Shown: in pieces, positions 1 through 8,918 of the stretch
How the letters are laid out: each line of letters starts with the position of its first letter
Position numbering within the stretch: the first letter of the stretch is position 1
Origin: Oscillospiraceae bacterium
GTDB lineage: Bacteria; Bacillota; Clostridia; Oscillospirales; Oscillospiraceae
DNA: 37,696 nt
Direction of reading: 5' to 3'
Assembly (NCBI GenBank): GCA_031260685.1
Contig: JAISLB010000056.1
Location: 1-37,696 of the forward strand
Position numbers and translations under genes: made by a program
Notes under the pieces: generated by a model
The model's input: the letters and a program-made list of their open reading frames with translations, nothing else
Database searches by the model: none
Told to the model about the DNA's origin: nothing

Positions 1-6
1 TTGTTC

Positions 7-651
7 TTACAGACCGATTACCTTTTTGGCAAGTTCCGCAGCGGAAGCCGCGTCTTCGCTGTAGCCGTCCGCTCCGACTTCGTCTGCAAACGCCGGAGTG
101 ATAGGCGCTCCGCCGACGATGAGTTTGAGGTCGCGTCCGGACTCTTTCTTGTACGCGAGAATAGCTTCGGCGGCTTCTTTGAGCGCCGGCATAGTGGTTG
201 TCAGCAGCGCGGAGAGAGCAACGACCTTGACATCGGGCTGAGCTTTCAGCTCTTCGATGAATTTCTCTTTCGGTACGTCAACTCCGAGGTCGGTAACTTC
301 GAAGCCCGCGCCTTCAATCATCATCGCGACAAGGTTCTTGCCGATGTCGTGCAAGTCTCCCGCGACGGTGCCGATGATGAGTTTCGCGACAGGTTCGGAA
401 CCGGCTGCTTTGAGAGCGGGCTGCAGGATTTCGATGCCCTTTTTCATTGCGCGGGCAGCGATGAGCATTTCCGGAACAAAGATTTCATTCTTTTGGAAAC
501 GCGCGCCGACTACTGCCATCGCGTCAATCATACCCTCGTTGAGGATTTGTTTGGCATCTGCTCCGCTGTCGAGAGCTTCTTGTACGAGACCTGCAACGAT
601 TTTGACTTTGCCGTTTTCGACGGCTGCTTTTACTTCAGCAATTTTGGACAT
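7..651 (-). CDS. Corrinoid (B12-binding) methyltransferase carrier protein
   Basis: 214 aa, the usual size of the MtaC/MtbC/MttC-type corrinoid proteins. An N-terminal helical cap domain (about residues 1-85) is followed by a Rossmann-type cobalamin domain carrying the signature GDLHDIGKN, with the cobalt-ligating histidine at about residue 101. By family knowledge the protein carries a methyl group on cobalt between a substrate-specific methyltransferase and a methyl acceptor enzyme in the cytoplasm. The ATG at 651 has a good ribosome binding site (GGAGGA) just upstream. It is the third gene of a minus-strand operon with a pterin-binding methyltransferase and a UroD-family methyltransferase, which fits a complete methyl-transfer system. 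The substrate cannot be read from the sequence. The left window edge hides any downstream gene, for example a corrinoid reductive activator. Confidence 0.92.
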   Translation of the reverse strand: MSKIAEVKAAVENGKVKIVAGLVQEALDSGADAKQILNEGMIDAMAVVGARFQKNEIFVPEMLIAARAMKKGIEILQPALKAAGSEPVAKLIIGTVAGDLHDIGKNLVAMMIEGAGFEVTDLGVDVPKEKFIEELKAQPDVKVVALSALLTTTMPALKEAAEAILAYKKESGRDLKLIVGGAPITPAFADEVGADGYSEDAASAAELAKKVIGL

Positions 652-698
652 AGTGAATGTTCCTCCGAATTATAATAAATTATTGTTTGTTGATGAGA

Positions 699-1550
699 TT
701 AGGCGATTTTTTTCGGTGCCGCAGCGGGAGCCGCTATAACGCCCTCGCGGTGCGCCGAAATATACTCCATACAGAAGTCGTCTCTACCGCAGCAGGCTTC
801 GGCGGCGTAGATTACACCGAGCAGAACCTTGTCAAGCGGGTCGAATACCGCGCTGTCAAGCCCGGCGTTAATCGCGAGTGCCGCGAAAGCCATATTGACG
901 AGCTTACGCGCGGGAAGATTGAACGAAATATTGCTGATTGCGCCGGTGATGTGGATTGACGGAGCTTTGGCGCGGATATATTTCATTACGTCCACTACTA
1001 CCGCGATTCCTACTACGTCCTCATCGTCCGAGTCGTAGCTTGTGGCGAGCATTTCGACAAGCGGGTCGATGTGCAAACGCGCCGGAGCGATTTTGTATTC
1101 GGCGGCTTTTGCCAGAAGCGCATCGAAAACTTCTTTGCGTTTTTGAGCCGTTTTGGGGATTCCCGTATCGTCACACAGCAGCGCTACGACCTCCCATTTG
1201 CTGTCCGCGATAAGCGGGAAAATTGTGTCTATCTTGCTGCCCTCCATTGATACGGAGTTCACAAGCCCGGGTTTCTTGACGAGCCCGTCGCGAAGAACCT
1301 GCGCTAAGACATCGGGGTTCGGACTGTCGATGCAGATAGGGGTTTCCGTCGCGCTCTGAACGATTTCAAGCATCCACTTGAGCGTATCGTACTCGATAGA
1401 GGGTTCGACAGAGGCGCAGACGTCGATGAAGTGCGCTCCCGCCTCCGACTGGCGTACTGCCAAATCACGCAGAAAGTCCGCGTCACGGGCAGCGATGGCT
1501 TTCCCGACCGATGGAATGGAGCCGTTGATTTTTTCGCCGATAATAATCAT
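699..1550 (-). CDS. Pterin-binding methyltransferase (MtrH/AcsE-like, methyltetrahydrofolate:corrinoid)
   Basis: 283 aa. The N-terminus reads IIGEKINGSIPSVGKAI and is followed by AGAHFIDVCAS, the beginning of the TIM-barrel pterin-binding fold shared by dihydropteroate synthase, AcsE and MtrH-type enzymes. Family knowledge: these enzymes exchange a methyl group between tetrahydrofolate and the cobalt of a corrinoid protein. Its position between a UroD-family gene and the corrinoid protein supports that role rather than folate synthesis. The C-terminus has an extra alanine- and lysine-rich tail (APAAAPKKIA). No strong ribosome binding site stands out upstream of 1550; about 80 bases separate it from the preceding gene. 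Direction in vivo (methylotrophic feeding of the folate pool or the reverse) is not visible. Confidence 0.88.
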   Translation of the reverse strand: MIIIGEKINGSIPSVGKAIAARDADFLRDLAVRQSEAGAHFIDVCASVEPSIEYDTLKWMLEIVQSATETPICIDSPNPDVLAQVLRDGLVKKPGLVNSVSMEGSKIDTIFPLIADSKWEVVALLCDDTGIPKTAQKRKEVFDALLAKAAEYKIAPARLHIDPLVEMLATSYDSDDEDVVGIAVVVDVMKYIRAKAPSIHITGAISNISFNLPARKLVNMAFAALAINAGLDSAVFDPLDKVLLGVIYAAEACCGRDDFCMEYISAHREGVIAAPAAAPKKIA

Positions 1551-1632
1551 TTTGTACTTTTCAACCGAGTGCGGTTTGTCCGCTGCCCGATTGTTGTCCT
1601 CCCTTTAGGTATATAAAATGTTAATTGGTTTA

Positions 1633-2778
1633 TTATTTTGCGAATTTTTTGCGCGAATATTCATAGATTGTTTTGTACAGCAATTCACTTCCGCCGAAGC
1701 TGGTATTTACGAAGATGCTGTCGATATATTCGCCGAAAGTATCAAGCCATTTGTCGATTATGGCTTTTTGCTCCTCGGGGCTTTGCGGAGGTCCGCCGAA
1801 GCCGCCTACGTCAGGTCCGAACTCGACGTAGATTTTTCCGCGGTTATCTTTCAAAACTTGGAGACGGTCGTTCATCGGCTGACCTGACCACACGTCTACT
1901 CCGCACTCTACCATTACCGGCACCAGCGGTTCGATTTTACCGCAGGAGTGCAGAACGATATACTGACCGCGCTTGTGTGCGCTGTCGCAGATACGTTTGA
2001 GGTATGGCGCAATCATTTCGCGGACTGTGTCCGCACCGAAGAACGGAGCGCGCTGGCTGCCCCAGTCGTCGTGGAAGTAGAAGAGCTTAGCGTTGTAGTA
2101 TTTTTGGTAATACGCGAACAGCTCATCGTGGAAATCGGCAATCGCGCTGAATAAGCGGTGGATATGCGGCTGCTGGTCCTCATTTTTGAGAGCTACGGCG
2201 GCGTTTTCGAATTCGACGAAGCTGATTAAACGCTCGAACAAGCCGGTTAGTACCCACGGCATAACTCCGCGCTCGTCTGCCGCGAGAAAGTCCTTGTTTT
2301 TCTCGGCGTTTCCTGCCCAGTCGTATTGACTTAGGTCGGGGAACTTGACATAATTTTCCCAGTGGGCAAAGTCGGACAGATCCATATCCCAGTCCTCGTC
2401 ATATACCTTAGGTATAAGCGGCTCACTGCCCGGACGAACCATAGAACCTCCGGCGCTCGGGACGTATTCCCATTCCACTCCGAAAAAGTCTTTTCCGCCG
2501 GAAGTATTGTACTTCGGGTCGTTACCGGCTTCGATTACGAAAGCGCGCGCGATGTTGTCCGGCATTATCAGCGGACAGAACGTCAGCACATCGCCGCCTT
2601 GCGGAGCCCAAAGCTGTTCGCCTTTCAGCGCGCCCGAAGCGTCGCGTTTGAGCGCAAGCTCAACATTCGCAAGCGGTGTTATGGGTGTATTGTATCTGGG
2701 GGAACCCGGGAAGTTTATTCCGCCCATTGGGAATGACGGAAAGTTGCCGTTGATTTTCAGCTCTTCTTGAATGTTCAT
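1633..2778 (-). CDS. Uroporphyrinogen decarboxylase family methyltransferase (MtaA/MtxB-like)
   Basis: 381 aa TIM-barrel protein of the URO-D superfamily. The segment FHDDWGSQRAPFF and the zinc-type HxC motif (HSCGK, His277 and Cys279) are typical of the cobalamin-linked branch (MtaA, MtbA, CmuA and O-demethylase relatives) rather than haem-biosynthetic HemE. I do not see the third zinc-ligand cysteine near the C-terminus that MtaA has; the equivalent stretch reads NTSFGGSELL, so a different ligand may be used. As first gene of an operon with an MtrH-like enzyme and a corrinoid protein, it is the likely substrate-demethylating component, acting on an unknown methyl donor such as a methyl ether or methylated amine. 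A promoter with -10 TATAAT lies just upstream. Confidence 0.85.
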   Translation of the reverse strand: MNIQEELKINGNFPSFPMGGINFPGSPRYNTPITPLANVELALKRDASGALKGEQLWAPQGGDVLTFCPLIMPDNIARAFVIEAGNDPKYNTSGGKDFFGVEWEYVPSAGGSMVRPGSEPLIPKVYDEDWDMDLSDFAHWENYVKFPDLSQYDWAGNAEKNKDFLAADERGVMPWVLTGLFERLISFVEFENAAVALKNEDQQPHIHRLFSAIADFHDELFAYYQKYYNAKLFYFHDDWGSQRAPFFGADTVREMIAPYLKRICDSAHKRGQYIVLHSCGKIEPLVPVMVECGVDVWSGQPMNDRLQVLKDNRGKIYVEFGPDVGGFGGPPQSPEEQKAIIDKWLDTFGEYIDSIFVNTSFGGSELLYKTIYEYSRKKFAK

Positions 2779-2804
2779 TGTAGATGCTCACCCCTTTCTT
2801 TCCT

Positions 2805-2833
2805 ATTATAGCAAAAACTTGTTCACTTTGCAA
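2805..2833 (-). promoter_or_regulatory. Sigma-A promoter of the methyltransferase operon
   Basis: Read on the minus strand: -35 TTGCAA, 17-base spacer, -10 TATAAT, ending about 27 bases before the ATG at 2778. The -35 box matches four of six consensus positions. The short leader leaves no room for a riboswitch. Confidence 0.7.
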
Positions 2834-2849
2834 GAGGTTTTTTTCATTT

Positions 2850-3695
2850 TTAGGTAACTTTTGCTAAAATTACCGCCGCGGTATACAATATCAGCTGATG
2901 TGCCGGGTAAAAAATGTAGAATACCCACTTTGCGCGTCTCCCGCGTTTTCCGCTGTACGCGAGTATCAGCGGAACGCTCAGCGACGCAAAGACGAATTGT
3001 CCGAGCCCCGAAAGTACCAGCATCACTTGCTCATCAGCGGGAATCCCGGCTTGCGGAATCCACGCGAAAGTATTTCCGTTCCATACGGCGTAGAATCCGT
3101 AGAATACTAACGACCAGAGGAACGCCCACAGCGCTTTGCTCCGTTGCGTTTTTGCGAGGTAGAAGCCGAAAATCAGCGCAACTCCCCAAGCGTCGTAACC
3201 TGTCCGCAAAAAACTTGCGAGGAAGCAGGCAGCTATAAAAACCGGGATAATCAGCCGGCGGAGCCGCGTCCTCCCGCTTGCCTCTATCCGCTGCTGCGCG
3301 TATATAGTGAGCGCGCCGAGAGTGAGAATGACGAAGATGTTGTCAGGTTTCAGCACTGACAGCAGTGCGGACCTTATGCTTTCCCAACTGAGAAACGGAT
3401 TATAGCTGAACAGAAGATGGTAGATCGGCTGCGTCACAATCGCGAACACGGCAAGCCGCAGTATGTACTTCGGCATACTGCGCGTCTTGACGCAGCCCTC
3501 GGCTATCATAAACGCGAACAGCAGAAACGCTATGCGCCCTATCCACGTCATAACGCGGTAAATCCAGTACGTAAGCCGCAACTGCTCCGGAAAGATTAAG
3601 AGCAGTACGGGCTGGGCTAAAACAGTCTTGGCGATGTGGTCAATGAACATCGTGACGATAGCGATAAGCTTTAGCTGGTATGACGAAAGCTTCAT
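2850..3695 (-). CDS. TraX family membrane protein
   Basis: 281 aa, strongly hydrophobic with about eight membrane segments. The N-terminus LSSYQLKLIAIVTMFIDHIA matches the TraX family (F-pilin acetylation protein and its many chromosomal Firmicute relatives). The original TraX N-acetylates conjugative pilin; the job of chromosomal copies in Firmicutes is not established, but acyl transfer to a surface protein or glycan is plausible. The start at 3695 is supported by AAAGGAG eight bases upstream. It has its own promoter and no obvious partner gene. No conjugation genes are present in the window. Confidence 0.8.
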   Translation of the reverse strand: MKLSSYQLKLIAIVTMFIDHIAKTVLAQPVLLLIFPEQLRLTYWIYRVMTWIGRIAFLLFAFMIAEGCVKTRSMPKYILRLAVFAIVTQPIYHLLFSYNPFLSWESIRSALLSVLKPDNIFVILTLGALTIYAQQRIEASGRTRLRRLIIPVFIAACFLASFLRTGYDAWGVALIFGFYLAKTQRSKALWAFLWSLVFYGFYAVWNGNTFAWIPQAGIPADEQVMLVLSGLGQFVFASLSVPLILAYSGKRGRRAKWVFYIFYPAHQLILYTAAVILAKVT

Positions 3696-3734
3696 TAAGT
3701 GTCTCCTTTGCGATAAATGATGTAATCAAGGAGA

Positions 3735-3763
3735 ACTATACCGCTGAATCCGCCGCTTGTCAA
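3735..3763 (-). promoter_or_regulatory. Sigma-A promoter of the TraX-family gene
   Basis: Minus strand: TTGACA, 17 bases, TATAGT, about 40 bases before the start codon at 3695. It lies just beyond the lon stop codon, so the TraX gene need not depend on lon transcription. Confidence 0.75.
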
Positions 3764-3807
3764 GCGATTTGCCCCAATCGTAAGAAAGTTGTAAGATTTT
3801 GCGCTCC

Positions 3808-6153
3808 TTACGCCATCGCGAAATCCAGCACTCCGTCAACGCTGTTTGTCGGGTAGAATTCGAGCTGGGCGCGGACGAGCGGGTCAATTTCGTCTAAATC
3901 GGGCTTGTTAGCTTCGGGGATAATGAGCGTGTGAATATCAGCGCGGAGAGCCGCCATAGTCTTTTCGCGTAAGCCCCCAATCGGAAGCACGCGGCCGCGG
4001 AGCGTTACTTCGCCCGTCATCGCTATATCGCCGCGGAGCGGAGTGTTTTTCAGCGCGGAGATAGTCGCGAGAGTTACCGTAATACCCGCGCTCGGACCGT
4101 CCTTGGGAGTTGCGCCCTCCGGGAAGTGAATGTGTATGTCTTTCGTTTTGTAAAACTTAGGGTCAACGCCGATTTCCTTAGCCCTGCTGCGGATATAGCT
4201 TACGGCTGCCTTTGCGCTTTCCTGCATAACCTGACCGAGGTTGCCTGTGAGCTCGAGCTTGCCGTTGCCTTCGAGTACGTTGACTTCCACGTCGAGGACT
4301 TCTCCGCCGATTGAGGTCCACGCGAGACCGTGAGCTACGCCGACCGAAGCCTGCTTGTCCTCGGGGTCGCGCTTATACTTCGGAGTTCCCGCGAAATCGG
4401 CGAGATTGTCGGCTTTGACGGTGACGCGCTTCGACGTTCCCTCCGCGATTGCTACGGCGGCGCGGCGGCATACTCCCGCAAGTTCGCGCTCGAGTACTCG
4501 CACTCCGCTCTCACGCGTGTAGTCAGTTATCAGCAGGCGGATTGCGTCGTCCGTAACCTTTATCTGGGCGGCTTTCAGCCCGTGTTTTTTGCGTTGTTTC
4601 GCTAATAGGTGAGATTTCGCGATTTGCAGCTTCTCCTCGTCAGTATAGCTCGGAATGTCGATAACTTCCATACGGTCGAGAAGCGCCGGGGGAATCGCGC
4701 TCTTATCGTTTGCGGTAGTGACAAAAAGCGTATCGGACAAGTCAAAGGGAATCTCGAGATAATGGTCGCGGAAAGTCGCGTTTTGCTCGGGGTCAAGAGC
4801 TTCGAGCAATGCCGCCGCCGGGTCTCCTCGGTAGTCGTGACCGATTTTGTCAACTTCGTCGAGGAGCAGGAGCGGATTGCGGGTTCCGGCGCGTTGTACC
4901 GCCTCGATAATGCGCCCGGGCATAGCTCCGATGTAGGTTTTGCGATGACCGCGAATGTCGGCTTCGTCGTGTACGCCGCCGAGTGAGATTCGCGCCATAT
5001 TGCGGTTCAGCGCTTTTGCGATTCCCGTTGCGATAGAGGTTTTGCCCGTTCCCGGCGGTCCGATTAGGCAGAGAATACTGCCCTTATTGCCGGGCGCGAG
5101 TTTGCGTACCGCTACGAATTCGACTATACGGCGTTTTACCTTGTCTAAGCCGTAGTGGTCTTCATCGAGGATTTTGCGCGTAACTCCGGGGTCAAGGCGC
5201 TCTTTCGTTATTATCGTCCACGGCAGATTCAGGCAGGTGTCGAGATACTGAGTGAGCGAAGCCGCGTCCGGAGAACCGTTGTGCTGTTTGCGGAGGTTAG
5301 CTGCGTCTTTCAGCAGCTTCTTTTCCACGTCATCGGGGAAAGCGAGAGCTAAAATTTGCTCACGGTAGGTTTCGGCTTCGCTCTCGGGGTCTGTTTCTCC
5401 GCCCTCTCCAAGCGATTGTTTAATAACGCGGAGCTGTTCGCGGAGAATTCCCTCGCGCTGTCCCTCCGCTAAGCGTATGTTGGTGGCTTGACGCACCTCG
5501 AAGTCAACTTCGAGGAAAGCAATAGCCTCAAACATATAGTCGTTGAGCTTTTTCAAGCGTTCAAGCGGGTCAAGCTGCGACAATAGCTCGTATTTGCGCT
5601 CGTTCGGAATAAATACGTTATGCGCGAGTAAATCCGCGAGACTTCCGGCGAGTTCCAGCGGAGTGTGACCTGCGAGTAATTCTTCGATATGCGGACGGAA
5701 GTCCGGCGCGGTGCCTTGCCCGAGCATTGCGTAGCGTCCCGCGAGAGCCTTAGTGTGCGTGACGAGTTCCGCGGCTGCCGCGGCGTCGCTCACGGGGTTG
5801 TCGAACATCATTTCGTACTGAACCGTGAAACAGGGTTTGCGGCGCATAATCTTCGTCCAGCGCGCTCGCTGTTCGCACTCTATGACTGCGCGTACGCCGT
5901 CGCTGGAATTGAGAAACTGCGTCACGCGTCCGAGGAGTCCGACGGGGTAAATTTGGTTATTGGGCGGAGTAACCACAAAAGGCTCGTTTTCGTCAAATTT
6001 GTGAAACGCGAGAAAAATTTGCCGCCGCGAACCTCTCATCGCCGAGCGCAGCGCTGCCGCCGAACCTTCGTCGTCTATTTCTATGTTCAGCGTAGTCGCG
6101 GGGAAAATTGTCACCCCGCGCAGGAGTAACATCGGGATAGTTTCTATATTCAT
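3808..6153 (-). CDS. lon: ATP-dependent protease LonA
   Basis: 781 aa, the normal LonA length, acting in the cytoplasm on damaged and regulatory proteins. Order: N-terminal substrate-binding LON domain ([12 protein letters not shown] at the start), coiled middle region, AAA+ module with Walker [10 protein letters not shown] (about 365-373) and Walker [10 protein letters not shown] (about 428-436), and the C-terminal Ser-Lys protease with KDGPSAG (Ser about 688) and the partner lysine in [10 protein letters not shown] (about 731). The ORF track begins 27 codons earlier at 6234; I choose the ATG at 6153 because it has GAGAGG at proper distance and matches the family N-terminus. Its promoter and leader hairpin lie immediately upstream, so it is expressed independently of trpA. 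Confidence 0.96.
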   Translation of the reverse strand: MNIETIPMLLLRGVTIFPATTLNIEIDDEGSAAALRSAMRGSRRQIFLAFHKFDENEPFVVTPPNNQIYPVGLLGRVTQFLNSSDGVRAVIECEQRARWTKIMRRKPCFTVQYEMMFDNPVSDAAAAAELVTHTKALAGRYAMLGQGTAPDFRPHIEELLAGHTPLELAGSLADLLAHNVFIPNERKYELLSQLDPLERLKKLNDYMFEAIAFLEVDFEVRQATNIRLAEGQREGILREQLRVIKQSLGEGGETDPESEAETYREQILALAFPDDVEKKLLKDAANLRKQHNGSPDAASLTQYLDTCLNLPWTIITKERLDPGVTRKILDEDHYGLDKVKRRIVEFVAVRKLAPGNKGSILCLIGPPGTGKTSIATGIAKALNRNMARISLGGVHDEADIRGHRKTYIGAMPGRIIEAVQRAGTRNPLLLLDEVDKIGHDYRGDPAAALLEALDPEQNATFRDHYLEIPFDLSDTLFVTTANDKSAIPPALLDRMEVIDIPSYTDEEKLQIAKSHLLAKQRKKHGLKAAQIKVTDDAIRLLITDYTRESGVRVLERELAGVCRRAAVAIAEGTSKRVTVKADNLADFAGTPKYKRDPEDKQASVGVAHGLAWTSIGGEVLDVEVNVLEGNGKLELTGNLGQVMQESAKAAVSYIRSRAKEIGVDPKFYKTKDIHIHFPEGATPKDGPSAGITVTLATISALKNTPLRGDIAMTGEVTLRGRVLPIGGLREKTMAALRADIHTLIIPEANKPDLDEIDPLVRAQLEFYPTNSVDGVLDFAMA

Positions 6154-6181
6154 ATATGTATACCTCTCGAAAGTGAACAGT

Positions 6182-6197
6182 ATAGCCGTTCGGCTAT
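6182..6197. promoter_or_regulatory. 16-base perfect palindrome in the lon leader
   Basis: ATAGCCGTTCGGCTAT is its own reverse complement. It lies about 29 bases upstream of the lon start and downstream of its promoter, so it could be an operator or form a 7-bp RNA hairpin with a two-base loop. It does not match CIRCE or the CtsR heptad repeat as I know them. Function is unassigned. Confidence 0.5.
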
Positions 6198-6242
6198 GGT
6201 TTTGCCGTTTCGGGCTGATTTGCAGACTTATCATTCACCGAA

Positions 6243-6271
6243 AGTATAACACATTGAGCCGCGTTTGTCAA
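6243..6271 (-). promoter_or_regulatory. Sigma-A promoter of lon
   Basis: Minus strand: TTGACA, 17-base spacer, TATACT. It starts only nine bases beyond the trpA stop codon and drives a leader of about 80 bases before the lon ATG. No trp operon terminator is visible between trpA and this promoter. Confidence 0.8.
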
Positions 6272-6279
6272 TCAAAGAG

Positions 6280-7056
6280 TTAAGAGCCTGCTGCCGCTTC
6301 TTTCATCGTTTTTACGTATTCGTAGATTTTCGATCCCGCGTCCGCTCCGTACTTTTCGCAAAGCTTTACAATCGCGGAGCCTACGATTACTCCGTCGGCG
6401 TATTTTGACATTTCGCGCGCCTGCTGCGCGGTACTTATCCCGAAGCCTATCGCCGCCGGAACCTCCGAAACTTTGCGGATTTGCGTGATTATCGCGTTCA
6501 GGTCAGTTGTAATCTCGCTCCGGACGCCTGTTACGCCCATTGAGGACACTACGTAAATAAAACCCGCAGCCTGCGAAGCAATCTCCGCAATCCGCGCTTC
6601 GCTCGTAGGTGCGATAAGCGAGATTACGTCTACATCGTACTTAGCCGCGATAGGCTTTGCTTCGCCCTGTTCCTCGAAAGGCATATCGGGAATGATTACG
6701 CCGTCCACTCCCGAGTTTTTACAGTCCGCGAAAAATTTATCGTAACCGCGCCGGAACACAGGGTTCAGATATGTAAGAAACACGAGCGGAACGTCAGTCT
6801 TGGCGCGAACTCTCCGCGCAAGTTCGAAGCAGCCGTCTACCGTAGCTCCGTTGGCTAAGGCGCGGATATTAGCAGCCTGTATAGTAGGTCCCTCGGCGAT
6901 AGGGTCCGAGAACGGTATACCAATCTCGACCAAATCCGCTCCGGCGCGTAGCATTTCCAGTATGAACTCCTCCGATTTATCAAGCGTAGGGTCGCCGCCT
7001 GTTACGAAACCTATGAACGCCTTGCCGTGGTCAAATGCTTTTGCTATTCTACTCAT
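6280..7056 (-). CDS. trpA: Tryptophan synthase alpha subunit
   Basis: 258 aa TIM barrel that cleaves indole-3-glycerol phosphate to indole and passes it to TrpB. The family signature [14 protein letters not shown] contains the catalytic Glu (about residue 44). The position equal to the second acid, Asp60 of the Salmonella enzyme, is Glu here (AEGP instead of ADGP); I believe this also occurs in other Firmicutes, so it is probably functional. Last gene of the trp operon; its start overlaps the end of trpB by eight bases, giving translational coupling within the alpha2-beta2 complex. Confidence 0.95.
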   Translation of the reverse strand: MSRIAKAFDHGKAFIGFVTGGDPTLDKSEEFILEMLRAGADLVEIGIPFSDPIAEGPTIQAANIRALANGATVDGCFELARRVRAKTDVPLVFLTYLNPVFRRGYDKFFADCKNSGVDGVIIPDMPFEEQGEAKPIAAKYDVDVISLIAPTSEARIAEIASQAAGFIYVVSSMGVTGVRSEITTDLNAIITQIRKVSEVPAAIGFGISTAQQAREMSKYADGVIVGSAIVKLCEKYGADAGSKIYEYVKTMKEAAAGS

Positions 7057-8233
7057 TGATAGTTACCCCCTTATATTTCGCTATTGCCGCAACGTCTTTG
7101 TCGCCTCGTCCTGACAGACAGATAATAACGCTTTCGCTCTCCGGCAGCGTTGGGACGAGTTTTCGCGCGTAGGCAACGGCGTGGGCGGATTCAATCGCGC
7201 TGATTATCCCCTCGGTTCGCGCGAGATACTCAAACGCGTCTACTGATTCGTCGTCTGTGACCGGTACGTACTCCGCTCGTCCCGTGCTGTGAAGCTGCGC
7301 GTGTTCGGGACCGATTCCGGGGTAATCGAGTCCCGCCGAGATTGAGTATACCGGTGCGATTTGTCCGTTATCGTCCTGACAGAAGATAGATTTCATACCG
7401 TGGAAAACTCCCGTCTGACCTTTTGCGATTGTCGCGGCGTGCTTGTCAGTTTCTATTCCGTGACCGGCGGCTTCGCAGCCTATCAGCCGCACGGAGCTGT
7501 CGCCGATAAAGTTATAGAACATTCCGATGGCGTTTGAACCTCCTCCGACGCAAGCGATTACAGCCGCGGGAAGTTTCCCCTCACGTTCGAGAATCTGTTC
7601 GCGGGCTTCTTTCGAGATAACCGCCTGAAAGTCGCGTACAATCGTGGGAAAGGGGTGCGGACCCATAACGCTGCCAAGCATATAGTGGGTGTCGTGAGTT
7701 CGCGCTACCCACTCGCGCATTGCTTCGTTTACGGCGTCCTTGAGAGTTTGCGTGCCGGAAGTTACCGCGTTGACTTTCGCGCCGAGAAGCTCCATTCGGT
7801 AGACGTTGAGCGCTTGACGCTCCGTGTCCTCTCTGCCCATAAAGATTTCGCACTCTAAGCCTAGGAGCGCCGCCGCGGTAGCCGCAGCAACTCCGTGCTG
7901 TCCGGCTCCCGTTTCGGCTATGACGCGGGTTTTGCCCATACGTTTCGCCAATAGCGCCTGACCGAGGACGTTGTTAATCTTGTGGCTCCCGGTGTGGTTA
8001 AGGTCCTCGCGTTTGAGATAGACTTTCGCGCCTCCGAGGTCGCGCGTCATCTTCTCCGCGAAGTACAGCAAACTCGGGCGGTTAGCGTAGCCGCGAAGCA
8101 GCGCGTCAAGCTCCGCGGTGAATTCCGGGTCATTGCGGTAATGTTCGTATTCCGCGGTAAGGCGGTGTATTTCGTTCATAAGGGTTTCCGGTATGTACTG
8201 TCCTCCGAAATCCCCGAAACGTCCGTTTGTCAT
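7049..8233 (-). CDS. trpB: Tryptophan synthase beta subunit
   Basis: 394 aa PLP enzyme condensing indole with serine. The N-terminus [16 protein letters not shown] and the PLP-lysine motif HTGSHKINN (Lys about 85) are canonical for TrpB1. The serine-phosphate loop [10 protein letters not shown] is also present. GGAGG precedes the ATG at 8233. Upstream, a tandem heptamer array separates it from trpF, the only non-overlapping junction in the operon apart from trpD-trpG. Confidence 0.97.
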   Translation of the reverse strand: MTNGRFGDFGGQYIPETLMNEIHRLTAEYEHYRNDPEFTAELDALLRGYANRPSLLYFAEKMTRDLGGAKVYLKREDLNHTGSHKINNVLGQALLAKRMGKTRVIAETGAGQHGVAAATAAALLGLECEIFMGREDTERQALNVYRMELLGAKVNAVTSGTQTLKDAVNEAMREWVARTHDTHYMLGSVMGPHPFPTIVRDFQAVISKEAREQILEREGKLPAAVIACVGGGSNAIGMFYNFIGDSSVRLIGCEAAGHGIETDKHAATIAKGQTGVFHGMKSIFCQDDNGQIAPVYSISAGLDYPGIGPEHAQLHSTGRAEYVPVTDDESVDAFEYLARTEGIISAIESAHAVAYARKLVPTLPESESVIICLSGRGDKDVAAIAKYKGVTINE

Positions 8234-8250
8234 ATCGGTGTCCTCCGTTG

Positions 8251-8327
8251 TTGTCAGTGGTCAGTGGTCAGTTGTCAGTGGTCAGTGGTTAGTGGTTAGT
8301 GGTTAGTTCATATCTGATAACTGCTAT
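8251..8327 (-). repeat. Heptamer repeat tract between trpF and trpB (one-armed copy)
   Basis: Period-7 tandem units. On the plus strand about eight copies of AGTGGTC/AGTGGTT-type units are followed by degenerate units of the ATCTGAT/AACTGCT class. It runs from the trpF stop codon (TAG, overlapping the repeat sequence TAGATAGCAG) to about 18 bases before trpB. There is no obvious core hairpin or second arm. It sits inside the operon, so it is transcribed with it. Confidence 0.85.
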
Positions 8328-8918
8328 CTATACAAAGTTGCGGCAGGCGGTTACAATTGCCTGTATTTTTTCGCAGTCTTTAACGCCGTTGGTTTCTGCT
8401 CCGGAGCTTACGTCAATTGCGTAGGGAGCGAGTTTCAGCGCGTCCGCTATATTGGCGGCGTTGATTCCTCCCGCTAAAAAGAACGGTTTGCCGGTGAGGG
8501 GAATCGCGCCGCGGTCGAAAACTTCGCCGCTCCCGCCGTTAGGAGAGTCGAACAGATGATAGTCCGCGAGTTCGCTCGGAATATCGTTTCTGCCGTGCCG
8601 AATCGCCTGAATAATCGGGATGCCGTAGGATTTCAGACGTTCGATATAGCTTCCGCGCTCTCCTCCGTGGAGCTGCGCGATGCCGATAACGCCGCTTTTG
8701 TACAGATTAACGATAGACTGTATCTCAGCGTTGACGAATACGCCGACGGGAACAATCCCGGGGTTAAGCAGCTCCCGCAGTCTTGCGGCGAATTCAGGCT
8801 CAATCCTGCGTTTGCTCTCGGCAAATACGAAACCGATGTAGTCAGGCTTTGCGAGATTGACGTAATCTATGTCTTCTATGCGCGTAAGTCCGCAAATCTT
8901 AATTTTGCAAGTCTGCAT
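8328..8918 (-). CDS. trpF: Phosphoribosylanthranilate isomerase
   Basis: 196 aa, normal for the family. It converts phosphoribosylanthranilate to CdRP in tryptophan synthesis. The N-terminus KIKICGLTRIEDI holds the catalytic cysteine, and LFDSPNGGSGEVFD matches the later catalytic and phosphate-binding region. GGAG precedes the ATG at 8918, which lies 20 bases inside trpC, indicating coupling. The stop codon lies exactly at the edge of a heptamer repeat tract. Confidence 0.95.
   Translation of the reverse strand: MQTCKIKICGLTRIEDIDYVNLAKPDYIGFVFAESKRRIEPEFAARLRELLNPGIVPVGVFVNAEIQSIVNLYKSGVIGIAQLHGGERGSYIERLKSYGIPIIQAIRHGRNDIPSELADYHLFDSPNGGSGEVFDRGAIPLTGKPFFLAGGINAANIADALKLAPYAIDVSSGAETNGVKDCEKIQAIVTACRNFV

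Noticed and set aside
1-675. 224-aa plus-strand ORF over the corrinoid protein
   Set aside because: It is the antisense shadow of an intact gene with clear motifs, has an unlikely Cys/Phe/Arg-rich composition and no ribosome binding site.
6182-6197. CIRCE or CtsR operator at lon
   Set aside because: The palindrome has neither the TTAGCACTC/GAGTGCTAA arms nor the GGTCA heptad, so a known heat-shock site is not supported.
8251-8327. Internal terminator between trpF and trpB
   Set aside because: The tract has only one arm and no T-run, so it cannot form a terminator hairpin by itself.
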